From positions 1 through 10,197 of the forward strand of contig CALAZP010000280.1 in assembly GCA_937926355.1 (NCBI GenBank): DNA of 10,197 nucleotides. Reading direction: 5' to 3'. The position numbers were made by a program, and so were the translations under genes. The first letter of the stretch is position 1; each line of letters begins with the position of its first letter. Source of the stretch: an uncultured Saprospirales bacterium. Lineage in GTDB: Bacteria; Bacteroidota; Bacteroidia; Chitinophagales; Saprospiraceae. Below the pieces are notes generated by a model. It saw only the letters and a list, made by a program, of their open reading frames with translations, ran no database searches and was not told where the DNA came from. Below, in pieces: positions 1 through 8,000 of the stretch.

Positions 1-363
1 GATGTATTGAGAAAAAATGGTCACTCCCCATCTGAAGCTTTCAATGAAACAGTAGAAGAATTAACCCAAAGTTTAATGCCTTTAGTAGCGGAAAATGGAA
101 TGGACTGGATGTATGCCAACTGTTCTACAACTGCTCAAAGAGGCGCACTAGATTGGTGGAAAAAATTTAGGGATGCAGTATATCCGGTTTTCAATGACTT
201 GTACGAAAGTGTAGCATCAGGTAATGAAGCACAAAAGTCAATTGACTCTAATAGCAAGCCAGATTACCGGGTTAAATTAGAAGAAGAATTAAAGGAATTA
301 AGAGAAAGCGAAATGTGGCAGGCAGGAAGAGCTGTAAGAAAATTGAGACCTGAAAGTGAATAA
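1..363 (+). CDS. ilvC: Ketol-acid reductoisomerase, C-terminal part (5' end outside window)
   Basis: This is the last 120 codons of a gene entering from the left. The frame is open from base 1 and ends in TAA at 361-363, so no start is visible. Ketol-acid reductoisomerase converts 2-acetolactate or 2-aceto-2-hydroxybutyrate to the dihydroxy acids of valine and isoleucine synthesis, using NADPH and Mg2+, in the cytosol. The visible part is the all-helical C-terminal domain. It carries the Glu-rich helix SEAFNETVEELTQS (visible residues 11-24), then GMDWMY and CSTTAQRGALDWW, whose Ser is probably the substrate-binding serine, then PVFNDLYESV and the end RKLRPESE. From memory this tail resembles fungal mitochondrial Ilv5 (class I with an extension) more than the 491-residue E. 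coli enzyme. ilvA follows after 6 bp, so the two are almost certainly co-transcribed. The family assignment is firm; the subclass is from recall. Confidence 0.95.
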   Translation, partial: DVLRKNGHSPSEAFNETVEELTQSLMPLVAENGMDWMYANCSTTAQRGALDWWKKFRDAVYPVFNDLYESVASGNEAQKSIDSNSKPDYRVKLEEELKELRESEMWQAGRAVRKLRPESE

Positions 364-369
364 CCATTT

Positions 370-1632
370 ATGGTTCAATCAATAAAAGATTTAGCGGAGA
401 TTAAAGCCGTAAAAAAAGCACAAGAAAGACTAAAAGGGGTGGCAACATGGACACCCCTTTCCCTTAACCATAATATTTCTGCTGAATTTCAAGCCAATAT
501 CTACCTCAAAAGGGAAGATCTACAAGAAGTTCGCTCATACAAAATTCGGGGAGCTTATAATAAAATGGCTAGTATGGATCCCGAATTGTTAAAAGCGGGG
601 GTCGTATGTGCGAGTGCAGGAAATCATGCCCAAGGTGTAGCTTTTGCCTGTCAAAAATTGGGAGTATTAGGTAAAATATATATGCCAGCAGTTACTCCTC
701 AACAAAAAATTAAGAAAGTTAAATTATTCGGGAAGGACATGATTGAAGTAGTGCTCGTTGGAGACACTTTTGATGATGCTTATGCCGAAGCAATAAAAGA
801 TGCGGAGATCAACCATAAGGTTTTTGTTCATCCTTTCAACGATATTAAAATTATTGAAGGACAAGGAACGGTCGGTTTGGAGATTCTCGAACAATCTGAG
901 CATCCAATTGATTATATTTTCGTAGCGGTTGGGGGCGGCGGATTAATATCGGGATTGGGAAGTGTTATCAAGCAATTGAGTCCTAATACCAAAATTATCG
1001 GTGTAGAACCAGAAGGGGCTCCTGCTATGTATCAGTCATTAAAGGAAGGTAAAATTGTCACCTTAGATCATATTGACAATTTCGTAGATGGGGCTGCTGT
1101 CAGGCGCGTTGGCGAGTTAAACTTTAAAATAGGTCAACAAGTGATCGAAGAGGTGGTACTCGTACCCGAGGGAAAAGCCTGTAGTACCATTCTTCAATTA
1201 TACAATGAAGAAGCGATGATTGTGGAGCCTGCCGGTGCATTGACGATTGCCGCTTTGGATCAGTTTAGGGAGGTAATTAAGGGCAAAAATGTAGTTTGCG
1301 TCGTTAGCGGAAGCAATAACGACATCACCAGAACCCAAGAAATTAGGGAGCGGTCACTCCTTTATGAGGGCCTTAAACATTATTTTATTATTCGATTTCC
1401 GCAACGAGCAGGTGCCTTGCGGGAGTTTTTAAATAATGTTTTAGGTCCCAACGACGACATAACTCATTTTGAATATACCAAAAAACACAATAGAGAATCG
1501 GGACCTGCATTGGTGGGGATTCAAGTTCATCAAAAAGAAGATTACTCTGGTTTACTGCAGCGAATGGATAATTATAAAATTGACTATCAATCTCTGAACG
1601 AAAGCAAAACACTTTACGATTTATTAATTTAA
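370..1632 (+). CDS. ilvA: Threonine ammonia-lyase (biosynthetic threonine dehydratase)
   Basis: This 420-residue cytosolic PLP enzyme deaminates L-threonine to 2-oxobutanoate, the committed step of isoleucine synthesis. The fold-type II PLP domain spans about residues 15-325. The Schiff-base lysine is K58 in SYKIRGA, the substrate loop is SAGNHAQG (82-89), the PLP-phosphate glycine loop is GGGGLISG (188-195), and the SGSNND segment (313-318) lines the ring-nitrogen side. A single ACT-like regulatory domain follows (about 336-415, with FPQRAGALREFL), as in the short enzymes of about 420 residues such as B. subtilis IlvA. Isoleucine feedback is expected from the family; it cannot be read from the sequence. 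The ATG lies 6 bp after the ilvC stop with no Shine-Dalgarno sequence, usual for Bacteroidota. The length and N-terminus match the family, so I accept this start. Its place after ilvC supports the biosynthetic rather than catabolic (TdcB) role. Confidence 0.96.
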   Translation: MVQSIKDLAEIKAVKKAQERLKGVATWTPLSLNHNISAEFQANIYLKREDLQEVRSYKIRGAYNKMASMDPELLKAGVVCASAGNHAQGVAFACQKLGVLGKIYMPAVTPQQKIKKVKLFGKDMIEVVLVGDTFDDAYAEAIKDAEINHKVFVHPFNDIKIIEGQGTVGLEILEQSEHPIDYIFVAVGGGGLISGLGSVIKQLSPNTKIIGVEPEGAPAMYQSLKEGKIVTLDHIDNFVDGAAVRRVGELNFKIGQQVIEEVVLVPEGKACSTILQLYNEEAMIVEPAGALTIAALDQFREVIKGKNVVCVVSGSNNDITRTQEIRERSLLYEGLKHYFIIRFPQRAGALREFLNNVLGPNDDITHFEYTKKHNRESGPALVGIQVHQKEDYSGLLQRMDNYKIDYQSLNESKTLYDLLI

Positions 1633-1803
1633 ATCTTACAGTTTGATTCCATTCTTTAGTGGCACCAATTTGATTGACACTAACATATAAGACGCTTTCT
1701 GCCGATTACTACAGCCATTTACGCTTAGGTTACTTAATCTCTAATTACTTCTAAAGTTAGGCATCCCATGGAGAGGTTTCCGCAATTATTTAACCTTTAG
1801 GTG
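1633..1803. other. Convergent intergenic region between ilvA and the TrmH-family gene
   Basis: The ilvA transcript enters this 171-bp gap from the left and the pyrG/TrmH-family transcript from the right. I found no GC-rich hairpin followed by a T tract in either direction. The only symmetries are very short, for example ACCT-TT-AGGT near 1793-1802 and the CCATGG hexamer near 1768. Nothing resembling a tRNA, small ORF or promoter box stands out. Termination here may be Rho-dependent or rely on weak structures. Confidence 0.5.
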
Positions 1804-2340
1804 CTACCCTTTTAATTGATATTGTCTAACAAATTCAAAGGAGAGAATTCCGACACAAACTGATACATTTAAAGAATGTTTAGTTCCCCATTGAGGGATC
1901 TCTACCGCCCCATCTAAAAAAGGAATGACTGCATCGGAAATTCCGGAGACTTCATTTCCAAATACTAATGCGGTCGGTTTGGAAAAGTCAAAGCTATAAT
2001 TGATCAAATCACTACTATGGCTAGTTTGCTCAACCCCAATTATCTGGTATTGTTCGCTTTTGAGCCATTGAATAGATTCAAGGGTATCCTTGTAGTAGGT
2101 CCATGAAACTGATTCCGTAGCTCCAATAGCGGTTTTGGTAATTTCTCTACTAGGTGGCTGGGCAGTAATACCACAAAGGTGAATTCCTTGAAGTGCGAAA
2201 CCATCTGCTGTTCGAAATGCAGCACCAACATTATGAGCTGACCTAATGTTATCCAAAACCAAAATCAAAGGGGTTTTGGCCATTTCTTTGAAAGTGTCAG
2301 TATCTAAACGATTGAGCTCTAACAAAGATAGTTTCCGCAT
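1804..2340 (-). CDS. TrmH/SpoU-family RNA 2'-O-ribose methyltransferase
   Basis: This 178-residue protein is a compact SPOUT (trefoil-knot) methyltransferase that uses S-adenosylmethionine to methylate a ribose 2'-OH in tRNA or rRNA. All three family motifs are present. Motif 1 lies at about 30-47 (LDNIRSAHNVGAAFRTAD), with N37 and the catalytic-type R43. Motif 2 is LVFGNEVSGIS (125-135), and motif 3 is IPQWGTKHSLNVSVCVGI (148-165), with the SAM-binding SLNVSV at 156-161. The usual IPM of motif 3 is IPQ here. There is no N-terminal RNA-binding (L30e-like) extension of the RlmB/TrmH-long type, so it is a bare catalytic domain. The substrate nucleotide cannot be deduced; a TrmH-like tRNA Gm18 or TrmL-like role are both possible, so I give no symbol. 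It starts 39 bp after the pyrG stop on the same strand, with no visible intervening terminator, and probably shares the pyrG transcript. Confidence 0.9.
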   Translation of the reverse strand: MRKLSLLELNRLDTDTFKEMAKTPLILVLDNIRSAHNVGAAFRTADGFALQGIHLCGITAQPPSREITKTAIGATESVSWTYYKDTLESIQWLKSEQYQIIGVEQTSHSSDLINYSFDFSKPTALVFGNEVSGISDAVIPFLDGAVEIPQWGTKHSLNVSVCVGILSFEFVRQYQLKG

Positions 2341-2379
2341 ATTATTATTAATTCAATAGCCTTTGTCAGTACAATTACT

Positions 2380-3996
2380 TTATTGATTTTTCTGGTGACC
2401 TATGGCAGCTTTGACGAAGGAGACAAATAATGGGTGGGGTTTTTCAACCGTACTTTTTAGTTCTGGGTGAAACTGGGTAGCTAAAAACCAAGGATGATCG
2501 CTCAACTCTATTATTTCAACCAAACCCTTATCGGGATTAATACCAGCAGTGATTAATCCCATATCCTCTAAAGAACGCATATAGGCATTATTGAATTCAT
2601 ATCGATGTCGATGTCTTTCTTGAATTTTTTCTTGACCATAGGCTTGGTAAGCCAAAGAATCCTTTTTTAAAGTACAAGCATAGGCCCCCAGTCTCATAGT
2701 CCCCCCTTTTTGAGTAATCTCCTTTTGATCTTCCATAAAATCAATGACAGGGTGAGGTGTATTGGGATCCATTTCAATAGAAGCAGCATCTTTTAGTCCG
2801 CCTACATGACGAGCAAATTCAACAACAGCACATTGCATTCCCAAACAAATTCCAAAAAAAGGTAAGTGGCTTTCTCTGGCGAATTTAATGGCACTAATCT
2901 TACCTTCTATTCCTCTTTCCCCAAATCCCGGAGCTACCAAAATAGCATTGAGGTGTTTTAATTTATTGGTAATTTCCTTTTCACTTCCCTCTAGTGATTC
3001 TGAATGAATAGGAATAATTTTTACTTTGCATTTATTGTAGGCTCCAGCATGCACAAAGGATTCATAAATAGATTTATAAGCGTCTTGTAATTCATTGTAT
3101 TTCCCCACTAATCCAATAGACACTCCTGAAGTTGGGTTTTTAAGTTTTTTCAAAAAATCCTTCCAAGCTTTTAAATCGGGAGCCTTTTTGTCTTTTAATT
3201 TAAGTTTGTTGATTACCGTTTCATCTAGTTTTTCCTCTAACATATTTAAAGGAACATCATAGATACTTTCCGCATCTATAGCTTCGATGACAGAACTGAC
3301 CTCCACATTACAAAACAAGGCTAATTTCCTGCGAATATCTTCGGTCAATGCATGTTCGGTGCGGCAAACTAATATATCAGGTTGAATTCCTGTATTGAGG
3401 AGTTCCTTAACCGAGTGCTGAGTGGGTTTGGTTTTAAGCTCTTTGGCGGCCTTCAGATAGGGAATTAAAGTTAGATGAATCACCAAACAATGATCTGAAC
3501 CCATTTCCCACCTCAATTGTCTGAGAGCCTCCAAATACGGTAAAGATTCAATATCTCCAACTGTTCCACCCAATTCTGTAATCACCAAATCATAAGAATT
3601 ATCAGCGCTGAGTAACTGAACCCTCCTTTTGATTTCATCAGTTATATGAGGAACGACTTGTACTGTTTTACCCAAATAATCTCCGGATCTTTCCTTATTA
3701 ATTACAGTACTATAAATTCTACCGGTCGTAACATTATTGGCTTGACTGGTTGGTGTATTTAAAAATCTTTCATAGTGACCTAAGTCTAAATCTGTTTCAG
3801 CACCATCATCAGTTACATAGCATTCCCCATGTTCATAAGGATTTAATGTTCCCGGATCGACATTGATGTAAGGGTCAAATTTTTGAATAGTAACTTTGAA
3901 TCCTCTGGATTGTAACAGCTTGGCCAAAGAAGCTGCTATGATTCCTTTTCCTAAAGAAGAGGATACTCCGCCCGTAACAAAAATATACTTAGTCAT
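2380..3996 (-). CDS. pyrG: CTP synthase (glutamine hydrolysing)
   Basis: This 538-residue enzyme makes CTP from UTP, ATP and glutamine, the last step of pyrimidine nucleotide synthesis, in the cytosol. The N-terminal synthetase domain (about 1-270) opens with KYIFVTGGVSSSLGKGI, the P-loop with K17, and continues with KFDPYINVDPGT and EHGECYVTDDGAETDLDLGHYERF, which hold the Mg-ATP acidic residues, and ITELGGTVGDIES (139-151). The class I glutamine amidotransferase domain (about 293-530) has the nucleophile C384 in GICLGMQCA and the H510/E512 pair of the triad in FHPE. The oxyanion-type loop APGFGERG is at 355-362. Every catalytic element is intact and the length is close to the 545 residues of E. 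coli PyrG. The start is fixed by MTKYIFVTGG, conserved in position across the family. A Bacteroidota-type -7 box lies about 40 bp upstream. The gene downstream is a TrmH-family methyltransferase, whereas in many Bacteroidota I recall yidC there. Confidence 0.98.
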   Translation of the reverse strand: MTKYIFVTGGVSSSLGKGIIAASLAKLLQSRGFKVTIQKFDPYINVDPGTLNPYEHGECYVTDDGAETDLDLGHYERFLNTPTSQANNVTTGRIYSTVINKERSGDYLGKTVQVVPHITDEIKRRVQLLSADNSYDLVITELGGTVGDIESLPYLEALRQLRWEMGSDHCLVIHLTLIPYLKAAKELKTKPTQHSVKELLNTGIQPDILVCRTEHALTEDIRRKLALFCNVEVSSVIEAIDAESIYDVPLNMLEEKLDETVINKLKLKDKKAPDLKAWKDFLKKLKNPTSGVSIGLVGKYNELQDAYKSIYESFVHAGAYNKCKVKIIPIHSESLEGSEKEITNKLKHLNAILVAPGFGERGIEGKISAIKFARESHLPFFGICLGMQCAVVEFARHVGGLKDAASIEMDPNTPHPVIDFMEDQKEITQKGGTMRLGAYACTLKKDSLAYQAYGQEKIQERHRHRYEFNNAYMRSLEDMGLITAGINPDKGLVEIIELSDHPWFLATQFHPELKSTVEKPHPLFVSFVKAAIGHQKNQ

Positions 3997-4017
3997 TTAC
4001 CTTTTTTACTTTTAGTG

Positions 4018-4032
4018 GTAACCGTGTTACGG
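4018..4032. promoter_or_regulatory. Nested short inverted repeats in the pyrG leader
   Basis: Two overlapping perfect dyads share these bases: GTAAC-CGT-GTTAC at 4018-4030 and CCGT-GTT-ACGG at 4022-4032. They lie just downstream of the predicted pyrG transcription start, so they could be an operator or two mutually exclusive tiny RNA hairpins. The stems are only 4-5 bp with 3-nt loops, so chance is a serious alternative. Confidence 0.2.
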
Positions 4033-4036
4033 GTTG

Positions 4037-4044
4037 TAAAGATA
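4037..4044 (-). promoter_or_regulatory. Candidate -7 box of the pyrG promoter (TATCTTTA)
   Basis: Read on the - strand, these bases are TATCTTTA, seven of eight positions of the Bacteroidota sigma-ABfr -7 consensus TAnnTTTG. A T-rich stretch lies about 20 bp further upstream, where the TTTG -33 element would fall, but it lacks the G. The start of transcription would be near 4030, giving a leader of roughly 33 nt before the pyrG ATG. The box sits in an AT-rich tract (4061-4100) that could act as an UP-like element. This is inferred from consensus match only. Confidence 0.4.
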
Positions 4045-4105
4045 GCGAAATAAGAATGGTATAAAAATTTTAAATTTAATTAACCTTTAACTTTTAAGAA
4101 AAAGG

Positions 4106-4113
4106 TACTTTTA
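4106..4113 (+). promoter_or_regulatory. Weak candidate -7 box for the PiT-like gene (TACTTTTA)
   Basis: TACTTTTA matches TAnnTTTG in all but the last base and has a TTT at 4086-4088, about 19 bp upstream, where a -33 element would be. An alternative, TAACTTTT, is at 4088-4095. Either would leave a short leader before the ATG at 4137. The whole region is AT-rich, so such matches are cheap. Confidence 0.2.
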
Positions 4114-4136
4114 ATCTTCCGTTCGAAAAAAGGGCT

Positions 4137-5087
4137 ATGGATTATTCGATTTTGGTCATGTGGGCTGGATTTATATTAGCAGGCTATTCTGTGGTGGGCA
4201 ATGATAGCATCCAGACGTTAGGTACTTTTTTGAGTTCCAACGAAGACAGACCGTGGTACACTTTGTGGTTTTTTGCAGGTTCTATTTTAACCTTTACTTT
4301 GATTTACGGTTGGGTCAATTATGGAGGGGATGTATCGTATTCCAGGTTAGAAAAATATCCCCTACCCGATCCATTTGCCTGGTATTATATTTTACCTCCG
4401 CTAGTTTTAATGAGTTTGACTAGAACAGGAATACCAGTAAGCACTTCCTTTTTGATTTTGACCTTCTTTAATGAAAAAAATTTAGGCGATATGGTCGCCA
4501 AATCTTTTACAGGCTATGGAGTAGCTTTTGGTACCGCCATTATATTATACCTTGCTATTACAAAAATCGCAGAGAAATACTTCATCGACCACCCCATTTC
4601 CCGAAGGGCCAAATCTATTTGGGTTCCCCTTCAGTGGTTATCAACTGGGTTTTTATGGAGTCAATGGTTGATTCAAGATTTTGCAAATATCTACGTGTAT
4701 CTGCCCCGTGATTTATCGCTATGGGGATTAATCATTTCCCTTCTTATTTTACTTTTTCTATTGGGATACATATTTTATTCCAAGGGAGGTGCTATTCAAG
4801 AGATTGTAAAAGCCAAGACCAATACGGTGGATATCAGATCTGCTACTATCATTGATTTAACTTATGGACTCATCTTATTCTACTTTAAGGAGCTGAATAA
4901 TGTCCCTATGTCCACTACCTATGTTTTTATAGGATTGCTGGCTGGAAGAGAGATAGCTATTCGCTATAGATTGGCTCAAAAAATAGAAAAAAATACCTTC
5001 CGAATGATAGGTTCTGATTTTCTAAAAATCATCTTTGGTTTGGCAGTGAGCATCGCTTTAGTAATGGTTATCAAATTTTTACTTTAA
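4137..5087 (+). CDS. Divergent PiT-family-like inorganic ion (phosphate?) transporter
   Basis: This is a 316-residue, very hydrophobic inner-membrane protein with about 8-10 likely membrane segments (roughly 3-21, 41-62, 80-110, 124-142, 163-187, 194-214, 237-271 and 293-314). It shows the two-fold plan of the PiT/PHO4 family (Na+- or H+-coupled phosphate or sulfate permeases). The first half has GNDSIQTLGT (21-30), where PiT proteins have GANDVANA-like sequence, and GIPVSTS (98-104), like the family's G(L/W)PVSTT. The second half has QDFANIYVYLP (180-190) in the place of the second GANDVANA-like motif, and NVPMSTT (255-261) for the second PVSTT. Spacing between the paired motifs is about 77 residues in both halves, which supports an internal duplication. 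The signature motifs are eroded, most in the second half, so the substrate is uncertain; phosphate is only the family default. No PhoU-like partner gene is adjacent. The ATG at 4137 gives an N-terminus that enters the membrane at once. The stop overlaps that of the convergent gene. Confidence 0.6.
   Translation: MDYSILVMWAGFILAGYSVVGNDSIQTLGTFLSSNEDRPWYTLWFFAGSILTFTLIYGWVNYGGDVSYSRLEKYPLPDPFAWYYILPPLVLMSLTRTGIPVSTSFLILTFFNEKNLGDMVAKSFTGYGVAFGTAIILYLAITKIAEKYFIDHPISRRAKSIWVPLQWLSTGFLWSQWLIQDFANIYVYLPRDLSLWGLIISLLILLFLLGYIFYSKGGAIQEIVKAKTNTVDIRSATIIDLTYGLILFYFKELNNVPMSTTYVFIGLLAGREIAIRYRLAQKIEKNTFRMIGSDFLKIIFGLAVSIALVMVIKFLL
5084..5087. other. Interlocked stop codons of two convergent genes (TTAA)
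   Basis: The + strand membrane protein ends with TAA at 5085-5087. The - strand giant gene ends with TAA read from 5086 down to 5084. Both stops fit inside the palindrome TTAA, so the coding regions overlap by 4 bp tail to tail and leave no room for a terminator between them. Confidence 0.95.
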
Positions 5088-8000
5088 CGCACAAGAGTTA
5101 CTCCACCCTCCAAATATTCAATAGTACCGTCTATTTTTTCCACCTTAATTTGAAATACTAGAACTTGTGGGTTGAGAAGTTGATTCCTAAAAGTTCCATC
5201 CCATCCGTAGGCAGGATCGTTAGGTAAGAAATTTTGGACTTGGTACACTTTCTCCCCCCATCGGGTATAAATACTAAAATCGGAAATGGTCTTCAAACCA
5301 GTGGCTTTTCCCATAATCATAAAAACATCATTTAAACCGTCATCATTGGGAGAAAAAGCGTTTGGAACATAAAGTCCTGTATTGGATATCACCTGAATCA
5401 AAAGGTCATCATAGGCTATGCACCCGTTGGAATCCATGACTTCAATAGTATATCTCTTATCTTGAATAGGAGCGTCGAGCAAACTCAGACAACCTGTTCC
5501 CGAGCAGGAGGAAGGCCCTGTATTATTCCAAATTATAGAGGTAATTTCAGTGGGATTGATATTGACCCTTCCCGTAATTTGAATGGAATCTCCCAATTCA
5601 ATGATTCGATCCGGACCTAGAGATACTTGCAAATTATTCCCTTCGGGTATGGTAAAACTAGAGGAGTAATTACAACCTAACGAGTCTTTGGTAACTACTT
5701 GATAAGTTCCTCCACTTAATTGATCAAATCCCTGAACGGGATTAAAACTTCCTCCATTTAAAGAATGCGTAAAAGGTGGAACTCCTCCTTCGATATCCAG
5801 GAGAAGGGCATATCCATCACCACTGCCTTCACATGTGGTACTGATTTCTTCCCACTTTACATTCTGAGTAGGATTAGAAAGCAAATGGACGGCTACTGAG
5901 TCCAAACTGATACATTGGTTAAATAAGTTGGTCACCTTAAGGTAAAAGGTACCTGAATCCCTGACCGTAATATTTTTTTGAAAGGAAGTAAACGTTCCAT
6001 TATCGCTGACCCATTCATAAATAAAGTTCGGGCCTTCAGAAGTGCTTGAATCACCTAAAATAGTAGAAGATTGAGCACAATATAAAAATTGATCGGGGCC
6101 AGCGTCTGCAATTGGAGGTTGGATAGAAATTCCAACTTGAACCGTATCCAAAGAAGTACAGCCATTGTCTGTATTGAATGCCGAAAAATAATAAGTACCG
6201 GTCTGTCTAACTGCCAACGTAGAATCATTTGGATTACCAATAGGACGTAAAAGGCTATCTAACCAACCAAAGGAAAGAGAAGAAGCAGACAGATCTAAGG
6301 ACGCCTTTAGGTCAATAGAATTAACCGTACAAGTTAACCATTGATCAGGCCCGGCATCAATAATAGGATATTCGATTTTAGAAGGAACATTAAAGGTAGT
6401 ATCGGCTTGACAATTAAAGCGGGTATCTACGATTTTAAAGGTGTAATTACCAGGTTCGGTTGCAGTATATTGAAAAGAATTATTGTTATTCAGTTGATTT
6501 CCTTGCTGGTCGTACCAATCGTAAGAGAGGTATTTATTTTGTTCGGAAAGGCTTCCATCTATCAAAACGGAAGTTTGATTACAATCAAGCGTATCGGCCA
6601 TTTGAATATCAATTACCGGAGTATATTGCGCATTGAAAACATAAGCAAAGTCCGGATTGGACCTACACCCATAAATACTATCTTCCGCAATTAAAACGTA
6701 GGTTCCAGAATCAGAAACGGTAATGGAACCTCCCAACCTGAAGTTGGAAAATCTATTTGAAGCCCATTCTAAAATTACAGGTTGCGCACTGATAGAAGTG
6801 CCATTCAGGGTAACTTGGTTCTGACCACAATTAATATATTGGTCTGGCCCAGCTAGTGCTATTGGTCGCGGAATTTCAACCACTTGGAAAGTTTGAGTAT
6901 TCCTACAAAAGTTACTATCAGCTACTTCCACATAGCCGTTATAAGGTTGAGAAAAAGTAGCTGAATCAGAAACACCACCAAAAGACCAGTACACTTCGGC
7001 AAAAGGTTCTGTAATTTTCAAGGTAGTGGCTTCTCCTTCACAGAATATGGTATCTCCTTCCATTTGAATTTCAGGTAAAGGGAGTACTTCTAAATAGATT
7101 TGTCCTAAGGCCTCACAGCCATTCGAATCAATTGCATTTACGCTAATGGTATCACCTATATCTGTAATAAAAGTATCGCCAAGGGAATTGTAATTCCAAA
7201 CTGCATCCTTAAAGATATCAGGTACAGTAAACAATGCAGTGGCTCCTTCACAAATAGAAGTATCTCCAAGAATATCCACTTTTTGATTAGGGTAAAAACT
7301 AAATACCGTATCTCTAGTAGCCATACATCCAAAGGAATCCACTACCGTTAATTGTATGGTATCATCACGATTAATAGTAACTGAAGGGGAGTTAGAGGAT
7401 GTTGACCATTGATATTGAGCAAATGAACCGTTGGTAGCAACTACAACGGAATCTCCCGGGCAGATTCCAGAAGGACCTTCAAAATTAAAACTGGGTGTAA
7501 TTCGGGCTTCAATTTCAATTTCTTTGGAAGCAATACAAGAATTGATTGCTGTAACAATGACTCCTACTTTACTGGCTTTTCCAATCGTAACGGTAGGATT
7601 GGTAATCTGGAGGGTGTCAACAATCCACAAATACGATTGAGCAGGAGTACTGATGCTTAAGGTAGTTGAATCGCCAGGGCAGAAATAAGGATTGCCAATT
7701 ATTGAAAATGGTGGAGGCGTATTCTCCCCTACAATGAAAGTATCTTGACTCGTACAACCTTCCACATCCATCACCTCAACCACGTAAGTACCGCCACTAT
7801 CAATGGTAATTAAATCAAGCGTATCTCCTGTGGACCAAAAAAAAGAGGTGAAGTTTCCCGAAGGATTTCCAACTCTAAGTTGGGTATTGAACCCTGGGCA
7901 AATAGTATCTATTCCATTAATAGTAGGCCGAATGGGTTGAACCAATTGAATGGTAATAGAATCTCTAGCCGTACAACCAGAGGTGTCGCTTACCGATATG

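Noticed and set aside
1388..1612. A 74-codon open frame on the - strand opposite the 3' end of ilvA
   Set aside because: It is antisense to the conserved ACT-like domain of ilvA and has no family features.
1633..1803. Possible bidirectional terminator between ilvA and the TrmH-family gene
   Set aside because: I searched for a GC-rich stem followed by T residues in either direction and found only stems of 4 bp or fewer, or pairs too far apart.
6341..6694. A 117-codon open frame on the + strand, opposite the giant gene
   Set aside because: It lies wholly inside the well-supported PKD-like block of the - strand gene. Its translation is compositionally odd with no recognisable motif. It is a complement-strand shadow.
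7431..7640. A 69-codon open frame on the + strand within the repeat array
   Set aside because: It is opposite two regular Ig-like units whose residue spacing is intact, and has no independent coding evidence.
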